NCBI RefSeq assembly: GCF_030865425.1 | Contig: NZ_JAVFCB010000005.1 | Coordinates: 215,974 to 279,973 of the forward strand | Length of the DNA: 64,000 nt | Reading direction: 5' to 3' | Source of the DNA: Microbacterium capsulatum | GTDB lineage: Bacteria > Actinomycetota > Actinomycetes > Actinomycetales > Microbacteriaceae | In this document: one piece after another, positions 45,454 through 53,706 of the stretch | How positions within the stretch are numbered: position 1 is the stretch's first letter | Layout: every line of letters starts with the position of its first letter | The notes under the pieces: generated by a model | Seen by the model: the letters and a program-made list of their open reading frames with translations, nothing else | Told to the model about the DNA's origin: nothing | Database searches by the model: none | Position numbers and translations under genes: made by a program

Positions 45454-47085
45454 TCAGGCGGGGATGGCCTCGCCGCGGGCGTCGTGGACCGGGGATCCGC
45501 CGACGATCGTGAGGTCGGCGCTCTGGGTGAGGATCTCGGCGGGCTCCATGCCGTAGAGGTCCCCGGACCAGACGACGAGGTCGGCGAAACAGCCGGGGCG
45601 GAGCATGCCCAGTGCGTTCTCGTGGTGGAACGCGCCGGCCCCGCCCTTCGTGTACGCCTCGAGCGTGCGGTCGAGATCCAGCCGTTCGCCGAGCGTCCAG
45701 GCGTCCCCGCCGTCGAGGCGGGCGCGGGTCATCGCGCTGTACACGCCGACGAGCGGATCCATCTCGCCCACCTGCCAGTCGCTCGAGAACGTGACGCGGG
45801 CGCCCGACTCGATCATCGAGCGGAAGCGCCAGGCGCGGTCCCAGCGGCCCTCGCCGACGTTGTCCATCCAGGTGCCGGCGACGAGGTCGGGGGAGGCGTG
45901 CCGTGGCTGCATCGCCGCCACCACGCCCAGTTCGCGGAATCGCGGCAGATCCTCCGGGGCGAGGCACTCGACGTGCACGATGCCGTGCCGGGCGTCGCGG
46001 GCCCCGTTCGCGCGGCGGGCCGCCTCGATCGAGTCGAGCGTGAGCCGGATGCCCCAGTCGCCGGTCGCATGCGTGTGCACCTGGTAGCCGAGCCGGTCGA
46101 GTTCGACGAACAGCTTGGTGAACTCGATCGGCTCGAGGCTCGTGTGGCCGCGGTGGCCGGGACGGTTCGCGTAGTCCTCGAGCATCGCCGCGGTGTGCGG
46201 CTCGATCACGTCGTCGGCGTACAGCTTGACCATGCCCAGGCGGAACCGGTCGTGCTGCGGGGTCTCCCGGATCGCCTCGGTGATCCGCGCGCGGAAGTCG
46301 CCGTCCGCACCGACCGGGTGATAGATCGATGCGATGGTGCGGGAGGTGAGCTTCCCTTCCCGCTCGGCACGGGCGAACAGCGGCAGCTCGGCAAGCGGGA
46401 CCTGCGGCTCGACGACGGTCGTGATCCCGAACCGCCGGGCCATGTCGAGGCTGTTCACGATCTTCCGATAGCGGCGGTCGGGGGAGTACATCGGGATGTC
46501 GCGCTGCAGCTCGGCAAGACCGTCGACGGTCATCGCGCTCGTGTAGAAGTCGGTGACCCAGCCGGTGGGCTCGCCGGTGCTGCGGTCGATCTCGGGATTG
46601 CCCCAGGCGATGTCGCCGCCGTTCAGGATCCCGAGCTTCGCCAGGGCGGGACGGTTCAGCCAGACCGAGTGCTGGTCGTAGGTCGTGATGAAGACGGGGC
46701 GGTCGGTGACCCCGGCGAGGTCGTCGGCGTTCGGGCGGCGGTCCTCGACGACGGAGTAGAGCGCGTTCTCGGCGCAGATCCACTCGAGGTCGGGGTGCTC
46801 CTCGGCGAACGCGGCGATGCGGGAGCGGACCACGTCGAGGCTCGTCACGCCTTCCAGGCTCACGGCCAGGTCGTCGAAGCCGAGGAGCAGGTGGTTGTGC
46901 GTGTCGGCGACGCCGGGGGTCACCAGGCGGCCCTCCAGGTCGATCGTCCGGTGCGCCGAGGGGGCGTCGGCCGCGCTGCCGACGTAGGAGATCCGGTCGC
47001 CGGTCACGCCGACCGCCTCGGCCCACGGCCGCTCGGGATCGAAGGTGCGGACGCGGCCGCCCGTGTAGAGGGTGTCGACAGCCAT
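45454..47085 (-). CDS. YtcJ-like metal-dependent amidohydrolase
   Basis: A 543-residue enzyme of the amidohydrolase superfamily 3. Metal-binding motifs are VADTHNHLLL (HxH), a Lys in GMVKLYADD, HTHATGDWG, and HVECL, with a final Asp in VTFSSDWQVG. The N-terminal beta-sandwich starts LYTGGRVRTFDP. The family hydrolyses amides of varied small molecules, so the substrate is not known. The start ATG follows CAGGAG. It leads a two-gene operon with the APC permease, controlled by the divergent TetR. Confidence 0.9.
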   Translation of the reverse strand: MAVDTLYTGGRVRTFDPERPWAEAVGVTGDRISYVGSAADAPSAHRTIDLEGRLVTPGVADTHNHLLLGFDDLAVSLEGVTSLDVVRSRIAAFAEEHPDLEWICAENALYSVVEDRRPNADDLAGVTDRPVFITTYDQHSVWLNRPALAKLGILNGGDIAWGNPEIDRSTGEPTGWVTDFYTSAMTVDGLAELQRDIPMYSPDRRYRKIVNSLDMARRFGITTVVEPQVPLAELPLFARAEREGKLTSRTIASIYHPVGADGDFRARITEAIRETPQHDRFRLGMVKLYADDVIEPHTAAMLEDYANRPGHRGHTSLEPIEFTKLFVELDRLGYQVHTHATGDWGIRLTLDSIEAARRANGARDARHGIVHVECLAPEDLPRFRELGVVAAMQPRHASPDLVAGTWMDNVGEGRWDRAWRFRSMIESGARVTFSSDWQVGEMDPLVGVYSAMTRARLDGGDAWTLGERLDLDRTLEAYTKGGAGAFHHENALGMLRPGCFADLVVWSGDLYGMEPAEILTQSADLTIVGGSPVHDARGEAIPA

Positions 47086-47119
47086 GTCGGGTGCTCCTGC
47101 TTCGTCGGGAAAGAGTTCT

Positions 47120-47155
47120 TTGACTCAAGAGTAAATAAATTGACGAAGATGTCAA
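47120..47155 (-). promoter_or_regulatory. amidohydrolase promoter with overlapping palindromes
   Basis: On the minus strand, TTGACA (plus 47150-47155) and TACTCT (plus 47128-47133) are spaced 16 bases apart, a near-consensus promoter in an unusually AT-rich patch. Two palindromes overlap it: TTGACGAAGATGTCAA (47140-47155) on the -35 box and TTGACTCAA (47120-47128) at the end of the -10 box. These are probable sites for the adjacent TetR protein. Confidence 0.7.
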
Positions 47156-47208
47156 GAAACCTGTCTGGGGTGAGTCCGCCACCGGGATCCGCCTGCGATA
47201 CTGGCAGC

Positions 47209-47817
47209 ATGGCCCGCCCCAGCACCCAGCAGCAGCGCCGCCGCGAGGTCGTGGACGCCGCGCTCGCCGCGGCGGCCGAGCACGGGCTGCGCAACCTCTC
47301 GCTGACCGACGTGGCCCATCAGGCCGGGGTGACCCGCGGCGCGCTGCTGTACTACTACGAGGACCTTGACGCGATCCTCGTCGAGGCCCATGCCGCCGGC
47401 ATGCGCCGGGTCGGCTCCGAACGCGCGGCCCTCGTGGCGCAGGCCGGATCCCCGGCGGCACAGCTCGCGGTGGCGGTCTCCGCCGGCCTGCCGGACGGCC
47501 CGGACGACGCCCTCATGCGGCTGCTCTACGAGTTCGACGTGCTCGCCGGCAAGTCGCCGCTGCACGACGAGCTCGTGCAGACGCTGTACCGCGAGCAGCT
47601 CGAGCTGTTCCGGGGGATCCTCGCCGCGGGGGTCGACAGCGGCGACTTCGCACTGACCGGTCCGATCGACGACATCGCGATGAACTTCGTCGCGCTCGAG
47701 GACGCCTACGGACTGCACATCGTCGCCGGCGGCAGCATCTCGGTCGACGACGCCCGGCGTGCGATCGCGCTGTTCGCACGCCAGGCGGGCGCGCCCTTCC
47801 CGGATCCGCTCGGCTAG
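47209..47817 (+). CDS. TetR family transcriptional regulator
   Basis: A 202-residue repressor. The N-terminal helix-turn-helix is LSLTDVAHQAGVTRGALLYY (about 30-50), and the C-terminal ligand domain is of the TetR_C_6-like type. The ATG lies six bases after GATACT, so the mRNA is probably leaderless. It is divergent from the amidohydrolase gene with 123 bases between the start codons, including the palindromes at 47120-47155. It probably represses the amidohydrolase-permease operon until the substrate or a product binds. Confidence 0.88.
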   Translation: MARPSTQQQRRREVVDAALAAAAEHGLRNLSLTDVAHQAGVTRGALLYYYEDLDAILVEAHAAGMRRVGSERAALVAQAGSPAAQLAVAVSAGLPDGPDDALMRLLYEFDVLAGKSPLHDELVQTLYREQLELFRGILAAGVDSGDFALTGPIDDIAMNFVALEDAYGLHIVAGGSISVDDARRAIALFARQAGAPFPDPLG

Positions 47818-47827
47818 GGTCGAGAGC

Positions 47828-48229
47828 GTGACCCGTAAGCCCCTGATCCTGTTCGTGTGCGTGCACAACGCCGGGCGCTCGCAGATGGCCGCCGGGTTCG
47901 CTCGCGCCCTCGGCGGCGACCGCGTCGAGGTGCGCTCGGGCGGGTCCGCGCCGGGGGAGGGCATCAACCCCGCGGCCGTCGCCGTGATGGCGGAGAAGGG
48001 CATCGACATCTCCGCCGCCGTGCCGCAGCTGCTCCGCACCGACGACGTACGCGAGGCGGACGCCGTGATCACGATGGGCTGCGGCGATGCCTGCCCGATC
48101 TTCCCGGGGAAGCGCTACGAGGACTGGGAGCTGCAGGATCCCGCCGGGCAGGGCGCCGAGACGGTGCGCGGCGTACGCGACGACATCGAGGCCCGGGTGC
48201 GGGAGCTGCTGGCAGACCTCGGGGTCTGA
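47828..48229 (+). CDS. arsC: arsenate reductase, LMW phosphatase type (mycothiol dependent)
   Basis: A 133-residue low-molecular-weight phosphatase-fold protein. The P-loop is VCVHNAGRSQM (Cys11, Arg17), and the late segment TMGCGDACPIFPGKRYEDWE with DPAGQGAETVRGVRDDIE matches actinobacterial arsenate-mycothiol transferases. The reaction converts arsenate to a mycothiol conjugate for later reduction. No arsenic pump or ArsR gene is nearby. The GTG lies seven bases after TAGGGT, which itself overlaps the stop codon of the tetR gene. Confidence 0.82.
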   Translation: MTRKPLILFVCVHNAGRSQMAAGFARALGGDRVEVRSGGSAPGEGINPAAVAVMAEKGIDISAAVPQLLRTDDVREADAVITMGCGDACPIFPGKRYEDWELQDPAGQGAETVRGVRDDIEARVRELLADLGV

Positions 48230-48277
48230 CCGCGGCGGATCGGCTCAGAGCAGACCTCGGGGTGCAGCCGGCTCGGG

Positions 48278-48646
48278 TCAGAGGTACCGGACGAACGCGT
48301 CGGGCATCGTGACGTTGGCCGGGGCCGCGCGGAAGTACGGAGCCACCTGTTCGGGCGTGTAGCCGGCGATGCCGCAGCCGACCGGTGTCAGCAGGAACCG
48401 CAGCTCGGGGTGGGCGCGGGCGTAGTCGAGGAAGACGCCGGCTTCGACGGCGAGCGTGTCCAGGCCGCTCATCGTGTCGATCGCATAGGTCTGGCCGTGG
48501 TGCCCGTGACCTTCGCCCCAGACGGCTCCGAACCTCTGATGGGCGATCAGGGCGGCCCCGCCGCCGTGCGCCCCGCTCGCGTTCGAGCCGAAGACGAAGA
48601 CCTCGTCCGGCCGCAGCTCGGTGATGCGCTTCGGTGTGATCTCCAT
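48278..48646 (-). CDS. A1S_2505-like (phage-type, macrodomain-related) protein
   Basis: A 122-residue protein with the phrase VFVFGSNASGAHGGGAALIA, followed by GEGHGHHGQTYAID and FLLTPVGCGIAGYTPEQVAP. This pattern is known from small proteins of phages and bacteria in the A1S_2505 group, whose fold resembles ADP-ribose-binding macrodomains. The function is unknown. The start ATG follows GGAG. It lies 47 bases past the 3' end of tRNA-Lys, but no integrase or other phage gene is near, so it looks like an isolated gene. Confidence 0.6.
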   Translation of the reverse strand: MEITPKRITELRPDEVFVFGSNASGAHGGGAALIAHQRFGAVWGEGHGHHGQTYAIDTMSGLDTLAVEAGVFLDYARAHPELRFLLTPVGCGIAGYTPEQVAPYFRAAPANVTMPDAFVRYL

Positions 48647-48692
48647 GCCGACTCCGCTCGACGACTCGATCGTGGTCTTCGCGTCTGACCGG

Positions 48693-48765
48693 TGGGCCCC
48701 GTGGGGCTCGAACCCACGACCCGCGGATTAAAAGTCCGATGCTCTGCCAACTGAGCTAGAGGCCC
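48693..48765 (-). tRNA. tRNA-Lys (TTT)
   Basis: A 73-nt cloverleaf on the minus strand. The acceptor stem GGGCCTC pairs with GGGGCCC (one wobble). The anticodon loop CTTTTAA gives TTT, which reads AAA and AAG. The T arm contains GGTTCGAGCC. CCA is not encoded. Confidence 0.95.
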
Positions 48766-48773
48766 GTGCGACC

Positions 48774-48779
48774 AGTCTA
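48774..48779 (-). promoter_or_regulatory. -10 box (TAGACT) of tRNA-Lys
   Basis: On the minus strand the box ends eight bases before the mature 5' end, so the transcript begins almost at the tRNA itself. Confidence 0.55.
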
Positions 48780-48829
48780 GGGCTCTGCGCTGTGTGTCAT
48801 CGTGCGGCTGACGCGCGTACCCTGGGGCG

Positions 48830-49459
48830 GTGCCCGCACCCTTCCACCGTCCCGTGCGCCGACCGCCGGAGACGTTCGACAATCTGCTCGGATCCCACGA
48901 TCCCGCCGAGCAGACGAGGATGGCGCACGCCACGGCCTCGGCGCTGCTTGCCCGGGTCAGGGCCGACGACAGCGGCGTGAGCGCGGAGCGGCTGGTCGCC
49001 TACGCGCAGGAGCACGGCATCGCCGAGATCGCGGAGCTGTGGGCGAAGAGCCCCGCCGTGTCGCTGCCGGGCGCGCTGTGGCGGTTGTATCTGCTGCAGG
49101 CGGCCATTCACACGGACGCCGAGCTGGCCGCGCTGCTGCACGAGCGCGGGCGGATCGAGCTGCCCTCCGTCGATGCGCTCGTCGCCGGTGCCCCGGTCCC
49201 GGCCGGTCCTGAGGAACTGGTCGCGCTGATCGACACGATCCTGCACGGCGCCTTCTCGGGCGACTTCGCGGTCGCCCTCGAGCGGGCCGCGGCGTTCTGC
49301 CGCGTGCAGGCCTCCGGCGCGACGCATCTCGCCGACGACTATGAGCCCACAGAGCCGGAGCGAGCCAGTTCCCTCACCACCCGGGCGGCGCGGCTCAGCT
49401 CCTACGCCCAGGAGCTCTCCGCGTCGGCGTCGGCCTGGCGCGACGGATCCCTGAACTGA
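48830..49459 (+). CDS. conserved actinobacterial protein, function unknown
   Basis: A 209-residue soluble, largely helical protein. It opens with PAPFHRPVRRPPETFDNLLG and contains HGIAEIAELWAKSPAVSLPG and FSGDFAVALERAAAFCRV. I recognise this as a conserved actinobacterial protein, sometimes wrongly labelled as an RNA polymerase subunit; it has no polymerase motifs. The GTG lies six bases after TACCCT (48818-48823), so the mRNA is probably leaderless. No neighbour suggests a role. Confidence 0.75.
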   Translation: MPAPFHRPVRRPPETFDNLLGSHDPAEQTRMAHATASALLARVRADDSGVSAERLVAYAQEHGIAEIAELWAKSPAVSLPGALWRLYLLQAAIHTDAELAALLHERGRIELPSVDALVAGAPVPAGPEELVALIDTILHGAFSGDFAVALERAAAFCRVQASGATHLADDYEPTEPERASSLTTRAARLSSYAQELSASASAWRDGSLN

Positions 49460-49612
49460 CGTCGCACCGAGGTTCTGCCGTCCGGACATGAAGAAGCCGG
49501 GCCGCAAGAACGCCTCTCGGCGGAAGGCCGCTCGCAGCGGCGAAAAATGGAGCCCGGGGTTATGCGGCCCGGCATCCGAGAGTCTACCGGACGGGAAGCA
49601 GGGCGTCGGCCG

Positions 49613-49645
49613 TACGATGGGCCCATGCGGGCGGAGGTGCGATGA
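49613..49645 (+). promoter_or_regulatory. -10 box and six-codon leader ORF before the MocR gene
   Basis: TACGAT (49613-49618) is followed by six bases and an ATG at 49625 that opens the ORF M-R-A-E-V-R-stop. Its TGA overlaps the regulator's start codon (ATGA at 49642). GGAGG inside the leader also serves as a ribosome site five bases before the regulator ATG. It could be a leaderless coupling peptide or only a short untranslated leader. Confidence 0.45.
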
Positions 49646-51144
49646 AGGACGCCGGCGGTCGGCTGCTGGCCGGCGTGCAGCTCGACCGCACCGGCGAGCA
49701 GCCGCTGTACCGGCAGCTCGCGCTGCAGATGCGCGCGATGATCGGCGACGGCACGCTGCCGCCGGGGGCGCGGCTGCCGTCGACCCGGACGCTGATCTCG
49801 GAACTGGGCGTCTCGAGAGCCACCGTCGTCGCGGCGTTCGAACAGCTCACCGCGGAGGGGTTCCTGCGCGCCCGCGCCGGCGACGGCACGTACGTGGACC
49901 GGCTCTGGGGGACACCCGTCCCGCGGCGGCGATCTGCGCGGCCGCCGCTGTCGGAGCGAGGGGCGGCGGTCTCCGCCCGGGGCGGCGAGCTGTACGCCGA
50001 AGCACCCCTGTCCTGGTCGCCTCGTGAAGCCGAGTCGTTCGTCGCGAGCCAGATCGCCGTGGACGCCTTCCCGGTCTCCGCGTGGCGCAGGCTCGTGGCG
50101 CACCGGGCCTCGCGCAGGGAGCTCCTCGGGTACCCAGACGCGCACGGGTTCGACTCGCTGCGCACCGCGGTCGCCGACTACCTCGTCGACGTGCGAGGGA
50201 TCGACTGCGATGCCGACCAGATCGTCATCACCTCGGGGGCGCAGCAGGCGCTGAACATCATCGCGACCCTTCTGCTCAACCCCGGAGATCGGGTCGCGGT
50301 GGAGGATCCGGGGCACATCGCGGGCCGGGTGGCGTTCCAGGCGCAGGGATGCCGTGTCGTCGGCGTCCCGGTCGATGACGAGGGTGCGGTGGCCGATGCC
50401 GCGCGGGCCGACCCGGCCCTGCGGCTGGCGTACCTCACGCCCGCCCGTCAGCATCCGCTCGGCATGACCATGACCCCGGGGCGACGGGCGGAATGGATCG
50501 GCTGGGCCCAGCGTGCCGACGCCTGGATCGTCGAGGACGACTCCGACGGGGAACTGCGCTACGGCGGTCGCCTGCTGCCGACCCTCTTCGACCTGGACGG
50601 GGCGGACCGGGTGATCCACGTCGGCTCGTTCAGCAAGATCCTCGCTCCGTCGCTGCGGCTCGGATACGTCGTGCTGCCGCGTGATCTGGTCGCCCCGTTC
50701 GCCGCGGCGTCCTCCGTGCTCGCCCGGCCGCCGGCGACGCTCATGCAGGCGGCCCTGGCGGACTTCCTGCGCGAGGGGCATCTGCACGCCCACCTCCGCC
50801 GCACTCGCCGCCTCTACTCGGCACGGCAGCAGGCCCTGCTGGAGCAGCTCGACACGCGGATGGCCGGTCGTCTCCGGGCCTCGCCGGTGGTCGCCGGGCT
50901 GCACGTCATCGGCTGGCTCGCCGGCGATGTCGACGATCAGAGCGTCGCCCGGGGGCTGGCCGCGCGCGGCGTGTACACGTACGCGCTCGGGGACTACCGG
51001 GTGCAGCGACGGCTGCCGCCCGCCCTGCTCATCGGGTTCGCCGGCACCGCTCAGGAGCACATGGCCGCCGCCGTGGCGCGGATGGCGGCCGCGTTCGACG
51101 AGGGCTGCGCCGCGGAATGGACTGGTCCGGTCGCATCGGAATGA
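49642..51144 (+). CDS. MocR/PdxR-type GntR regulator with an aminotransferase domain
   Basis: A 500-residue regulator. The N-terminal winged helix (about 18-85: LYRQLALQMRAMIGDGTLPP, then LGVSRATVVAAFEQL) is joined by a linker to a type I aminotransferase-like domain (about 120-495) with the PLP lysine in GSFSKILAPSLRLGY and EDDSDGELRYGG. MocR proteins sense PLP or amino compounds. Relatives control pdx genes, but no pdx gene is near; the likely target is the isomerase-transporter pair 83 bases downstream, possibly through the direct repeats between them. Confidence 0.9.
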   Translation: MKDAGGRLLAGVQLDRTGEQPLYRQLALQMRAMIGDGTLPPGARLPSTRTLISELGVSRATVVAAFEQLTAEGFLRARAGDGTYVDRLWGTPVPRRRSARPPLSERGAAVSARGGELYAEAPLSWSPREAESFVASQIAVDAFPVSAWRRLVAHRASRRELLGYPDAHGFDSLRTAVADYLVDVRGIDCDADQIVITSGAQQALNIIATLLLNPGDRVAVEDPGHIAGRVAFQAQGCRVVGVPVDDEGAVADAARADPALRLAYLTPARQHPLGMTMTPGRRAEWIGWAQRADAWIVEDDSDGELRYGGRLLPTLFDLDGADRVIHVGSFSKILAPSLRLGYVVLPRDLVAPFAAASSVLARPPATLMQAALADFLREGHLHAHLRRTRRLYSARQQALLEQLDTRMAGRLRASPVVAGLHVIGWLAGDVDDQSVARGLAARGVYTYALGDYRVQRRLPPALLIGFAGTAQEHMAAAVARMAAAFDEGCAAEWTGPVASE

Positions 51145-51227
51145 GACTGTTGCGCATCCCATTGCGTTCGTAAAAAGGATGACGACGATATCCGTCGACC
51201 CCTCCCGAACCCCTCTCAGGAGCGAAG
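51145..51227 (+). promoter_or_regulatory. control region of the isomerase-transporter operon
   Basis: An 83-bp gap with comparatively AT-rich sequence. TTGCG occurs twice, 12 bases apart (51150-51154 and 51162-51166), and TAAAAA follows. The direct repeat may be the MocR binding site, as MocR proteins often bind direct repeats. The ribosome site AGGAG is before the next ATG. Confidence 0.45.
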
Positions 51228-52310
51228 ATGCCCCAGATCCAATCACGATTCGAGGCCCTGCTCAGTCCACGACTGAACGACGCCGAACTCGCCGACATCC
51301 CCGAACTCACCGCGCAGCGCGCCGCCACCCTGATCGAGCGCATCGACGGCGCTCGCCTGTTCGGCCACGCGTATGCGCTGCTGACCAACCTCACCTACGG
51401 CACATACGGACCGCACGACGTGCTCGATTTCGCCTACGACCACGAGCTGGCGGGGGTGTGCATCCACCTGCTCGACGGCGAGGAGCGCAGCCTCGGCGCC
51501 ATGAGCGACGACGAGTTGCGCCGCTTCGGCGATCGCGCCCGTGCGCTCGGGCTCGACGTGCACCTCGAGATCAGCACCACGGACGACGACGACGTCGCCG
51601 AGGTCATCCGGATCGCGGGGCTCGTCGGCGTCCGGCGGATCCGGGTGTACTCGCGGTTCGAAGGTCGCCTCTCATCCGTGCTGTCACGGGTCGAGGCGGA
51701 CCTCCGCCGCCTCGCCGCCCTCGCGGACGAGCACGACCTGCACTTCACCTTCGAACAGCACGAGGAGCTCAAGGCCGCTGAGATCGCCGCGCTGCTGCGC
51801 ACCGTCGACCACCCCCGCCTGCACGCGCTGTTCGACTTCGGCAACATGATCAATGCCGCCGAGCGGCCCATGGACGCCTTCGCCGCCCTCGCCCCGCACC
51901 TCGACCAGGTGCACATGAAGGGCGTGCACATCATGCCGGAGCAGGTCGGCACCGGCCACCGCGGCGTGCTCATGGGAAGTGCGGAGGACGACCTCCCCGG
52001 CGCCCGGATGCTGTTCGAGACGCTCATGCTGGGATCCGAGGAGCCTCAGGTCATCGCGCTCGCGCTCGAGCAGGAGAACCTCTACCGCGCGCCCGCGTTC
52101 CGTCACGCGAACGAGGAGGCGGATCCGTTCATCCCGTACCGCGAGATGAGCACGACCGGCATCCCGCAAGGATGGCATCTTCCCGATCTGCTGCAGGCCG
52201 AGCGTCGCTGGGCCGTGAACCAGGTCACCCACGTACGAGAGATCCTGACGCGGCTGCGCGAGCTCGCCTCCTGCCGCGTCGAGGCCGAAGCCCTGGCAGG
52301 TGCACGATGA
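51228..52310 (+). CDS. sugar phosphate isomerase/epimerase-like TIM-barrel protein
   Basis: A 360-residue protein of the xylose isomerase-like TIM-barrel superfamily. Metal-binding acidic and His residues are suggested by LHFTFEQHEEL, ALFDFGNMINA and LDQVHMKGVHI, with a late Glu in IALALEQENLYR. It is larger than many family members because of a C-terminal extension of about 70 residues. It overlaps the MFS gene by four bases, so the two act together, probably in uptake and conversion of a sugar or polyol. The substrate is unknown. Confidence 0.8.
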   Translation: MPQIQSRFEALLSPRLNDAELADIPELTAQRAATLIERIDGARLFGHAYALLTNLTYGTYGPHDVLDFAYDHELAGVCIHLLDGEERSLGAMSDDELRRFGDRARALGLDVHLEISTTDDDDVAEVIRIAGLVGVRRIRVYSRFEGRLSSVLSRVEADLRRLAALADEHDLHFTFEQHEELKAAEIAALLRTVDHPRLHALFDFGNMINAAERPMDAFAALAPHLDQVHMKGVHIMPEQVGTGHRGVLMGSAEDDLPGARMLFETLMLGSEEPQVIALALEQENLYRAPAFRHANEEADPFIPYREMSTTGIPQGWHLPDLLQAERRWAVNQVTHVREILTRLRELASCRVEAEALAGAR

Positions 52311-53614
52311 CGAACTCCACCACTCAGCAGACCCCCGCCGCCGCGACCCCGGCGCCGCGACGCTCCGGCAAGGCCCGGTGGTTCCGGTTCGCCGTGCTCG
52401 TCATGGCCGGCGGCACCATCTACAAGCTCGCGAACATCAAGGACGCCTTCTACGTCCCGATGCAGCAGGATCTCGGTCTCAACAACACCGAGATCGGCAT
52501 GCTGCTCAGCGTCAACTCGATCGTCGCGACCGCGCTCTTCGTGGTCGGCGGCATCCTCGCCGACCGCATCTCGACCCGGTTCCTGATCCCCGCCGGTCTC
52601 ATCGGCGCGGGTGCGCTCGGCGTGTACATCAGCACGTTCCCCGGCTACGGCCCGCTGCTGATCACGTTCGCCGCGCTGGCGATCTGCTCGGACTGCCTGC
52701 TCTGGCCGGCACTGCTCAAGAGCGTGCGCCATCTCGGCGGCAAGGACGAGCAGGGCCGCATGTTCGGTCTGCTCGAGGCCGGGCGCGGTGTCATCGACAC
52801 CATCGTGGCGTTCGGCGCCCTCGGTGTCTTCGCCCTGCTCGGGTCGGGCTCGGGCGGTTTCCGCGGGGCGATCCTCTTCTACGCGATCATCGACATCGTC
52901 GTGGGCATCCTCGTGTTCCTACTGCTGCGCGACGCGCCCAAGGACGCGAGCGCGCCGGTCAAGACCGAGCCCGCGGGGCTGCGCACGATCCTCCAGGCCG
53001 CGCGGATGCCGCAACTGTGGTGGGTCAGCGTCACCGTGTTCATGGTCTACATCGTGTACTGCGGCCTGACCTACTTCATCCCGTACCTGACCTACGTCTA
53101 CGGTCTGCCCGTCGCCTTCGTCGGCGCGTACGGCATCATCAACCAGTACGGGCTGAAGATCCTCGGCGGTCCGACCGGCGGCTTCCTGACGGACAAGGTC
53201 TTCAAGAGCGCGAGCCGGTACCTCCGCTGGGCGTTCATCGCGCTCATCCCGGTGGCGGCGGTCATCATCCTGCTGCCGGCCGGTCCCGCCACCCGTGTTC
53301 CCGCGATGATCGCGACCCTGATGTTCTCGCTGGTCATCTTCAGCATGCGAGGAGTGTTCTGGGCGCCCATGGCCGAGGTCGGCATCCCCGAAGAGGTCAG
53401 CGGCACCGCATTCGGCATCGCCTCGCTGGTCGGCTACGCACCGGGGATGTTCGCCTTCGTGATCTACGGCGCGATCCTCGACGCGAATCCGGGCGCCGCG
53501 GGGTATCACATCGTGTTCGTGATCATGGCGTCGCTCGCCCTTGTCGGCGCAGGCGTCGCCACGGTCCTCACCCGGATCGTCCGCCGGCAGAAGGCGAGCG
53601 CCGCGGCGAGCTGA
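52307..53614 (+). CDS. MFS transporter
   Basis: A 435-residue transporter with twelve predicted helices. The loop after helix 2 reads GGILADRISTRF (MFS signature GX3DRXGRR-like), and helix 1 contains AGGTIYKLANIKDAFYVPMQ. The central loop carries charged residues at about 200-225. It is coupled to the TIM-barrel gene by ATGA overlap. It is followed by a strong terminator. The substrate is probably that of the isomerase. Confidence 0.88.
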   Translation: MTNSTTQQTPAAATPAPRRSGKARWFRFAVLVMAGGTIYKLANIKDAFYVPMQQDLGLNNTEIGMLLSVNSIVATALFVVGGILADRISTRFLIPAGLIGAGALGVYISTFPGYGPLLITFAALAICSDCLLWPALLKSVRHLGGKDEQGRMFGLLEAGRGVIDTIVAFGALGVFALLGSGSGGFRGAILFYAIIDIVVGILVFLLLRDAPKDASAPVKTEPAGLRTILQAARMPQLWWVSVTVFMVYIVYCGLTYFIPYLTYVYGLPVAFVGAYGIINQYGLKILGGPTGGFLTDKVFKSASRYLRWAFIALIPVAAVIILLPAGPATRVPAMIATLMFSLVIFSMRGVFWAPMAEVGIPEEVSGTAFGIASLVGYAPGMFAFVIYGAILDANPGAAGYHIVFVIMASLALVGAGVATVLTRIVRRQKASAAAS

Positions 53615-53627
53615 GCGGTGCGCACGA

Positions 53628-53663
53628 CGATGGCCGATCCGGGAATCTCCGGATCGGCCATCG
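53628..53663 (+). terminator. 15-bp terminator hairpin after the MFS gene
   Basis: CGATGGCCGATCCGG and CCGGATCGGCCATCG pair perfectly around a six-base loop, 14 bases past the stop codon. Confidence 0.82.
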
Positions 53664-53706
53664 CCCGTTCCGGCTCGCGCGGCGCGCAGGGACCTAGGCT
53701 CGGTGT

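Noticed and set aside
48278..48765. Prophage or integrative element at tRNA-Lys
   Set aside because: No integrase, no duplicated tRNA end and only one phage-like gene; neighbours are ordinary chromosomal genes.
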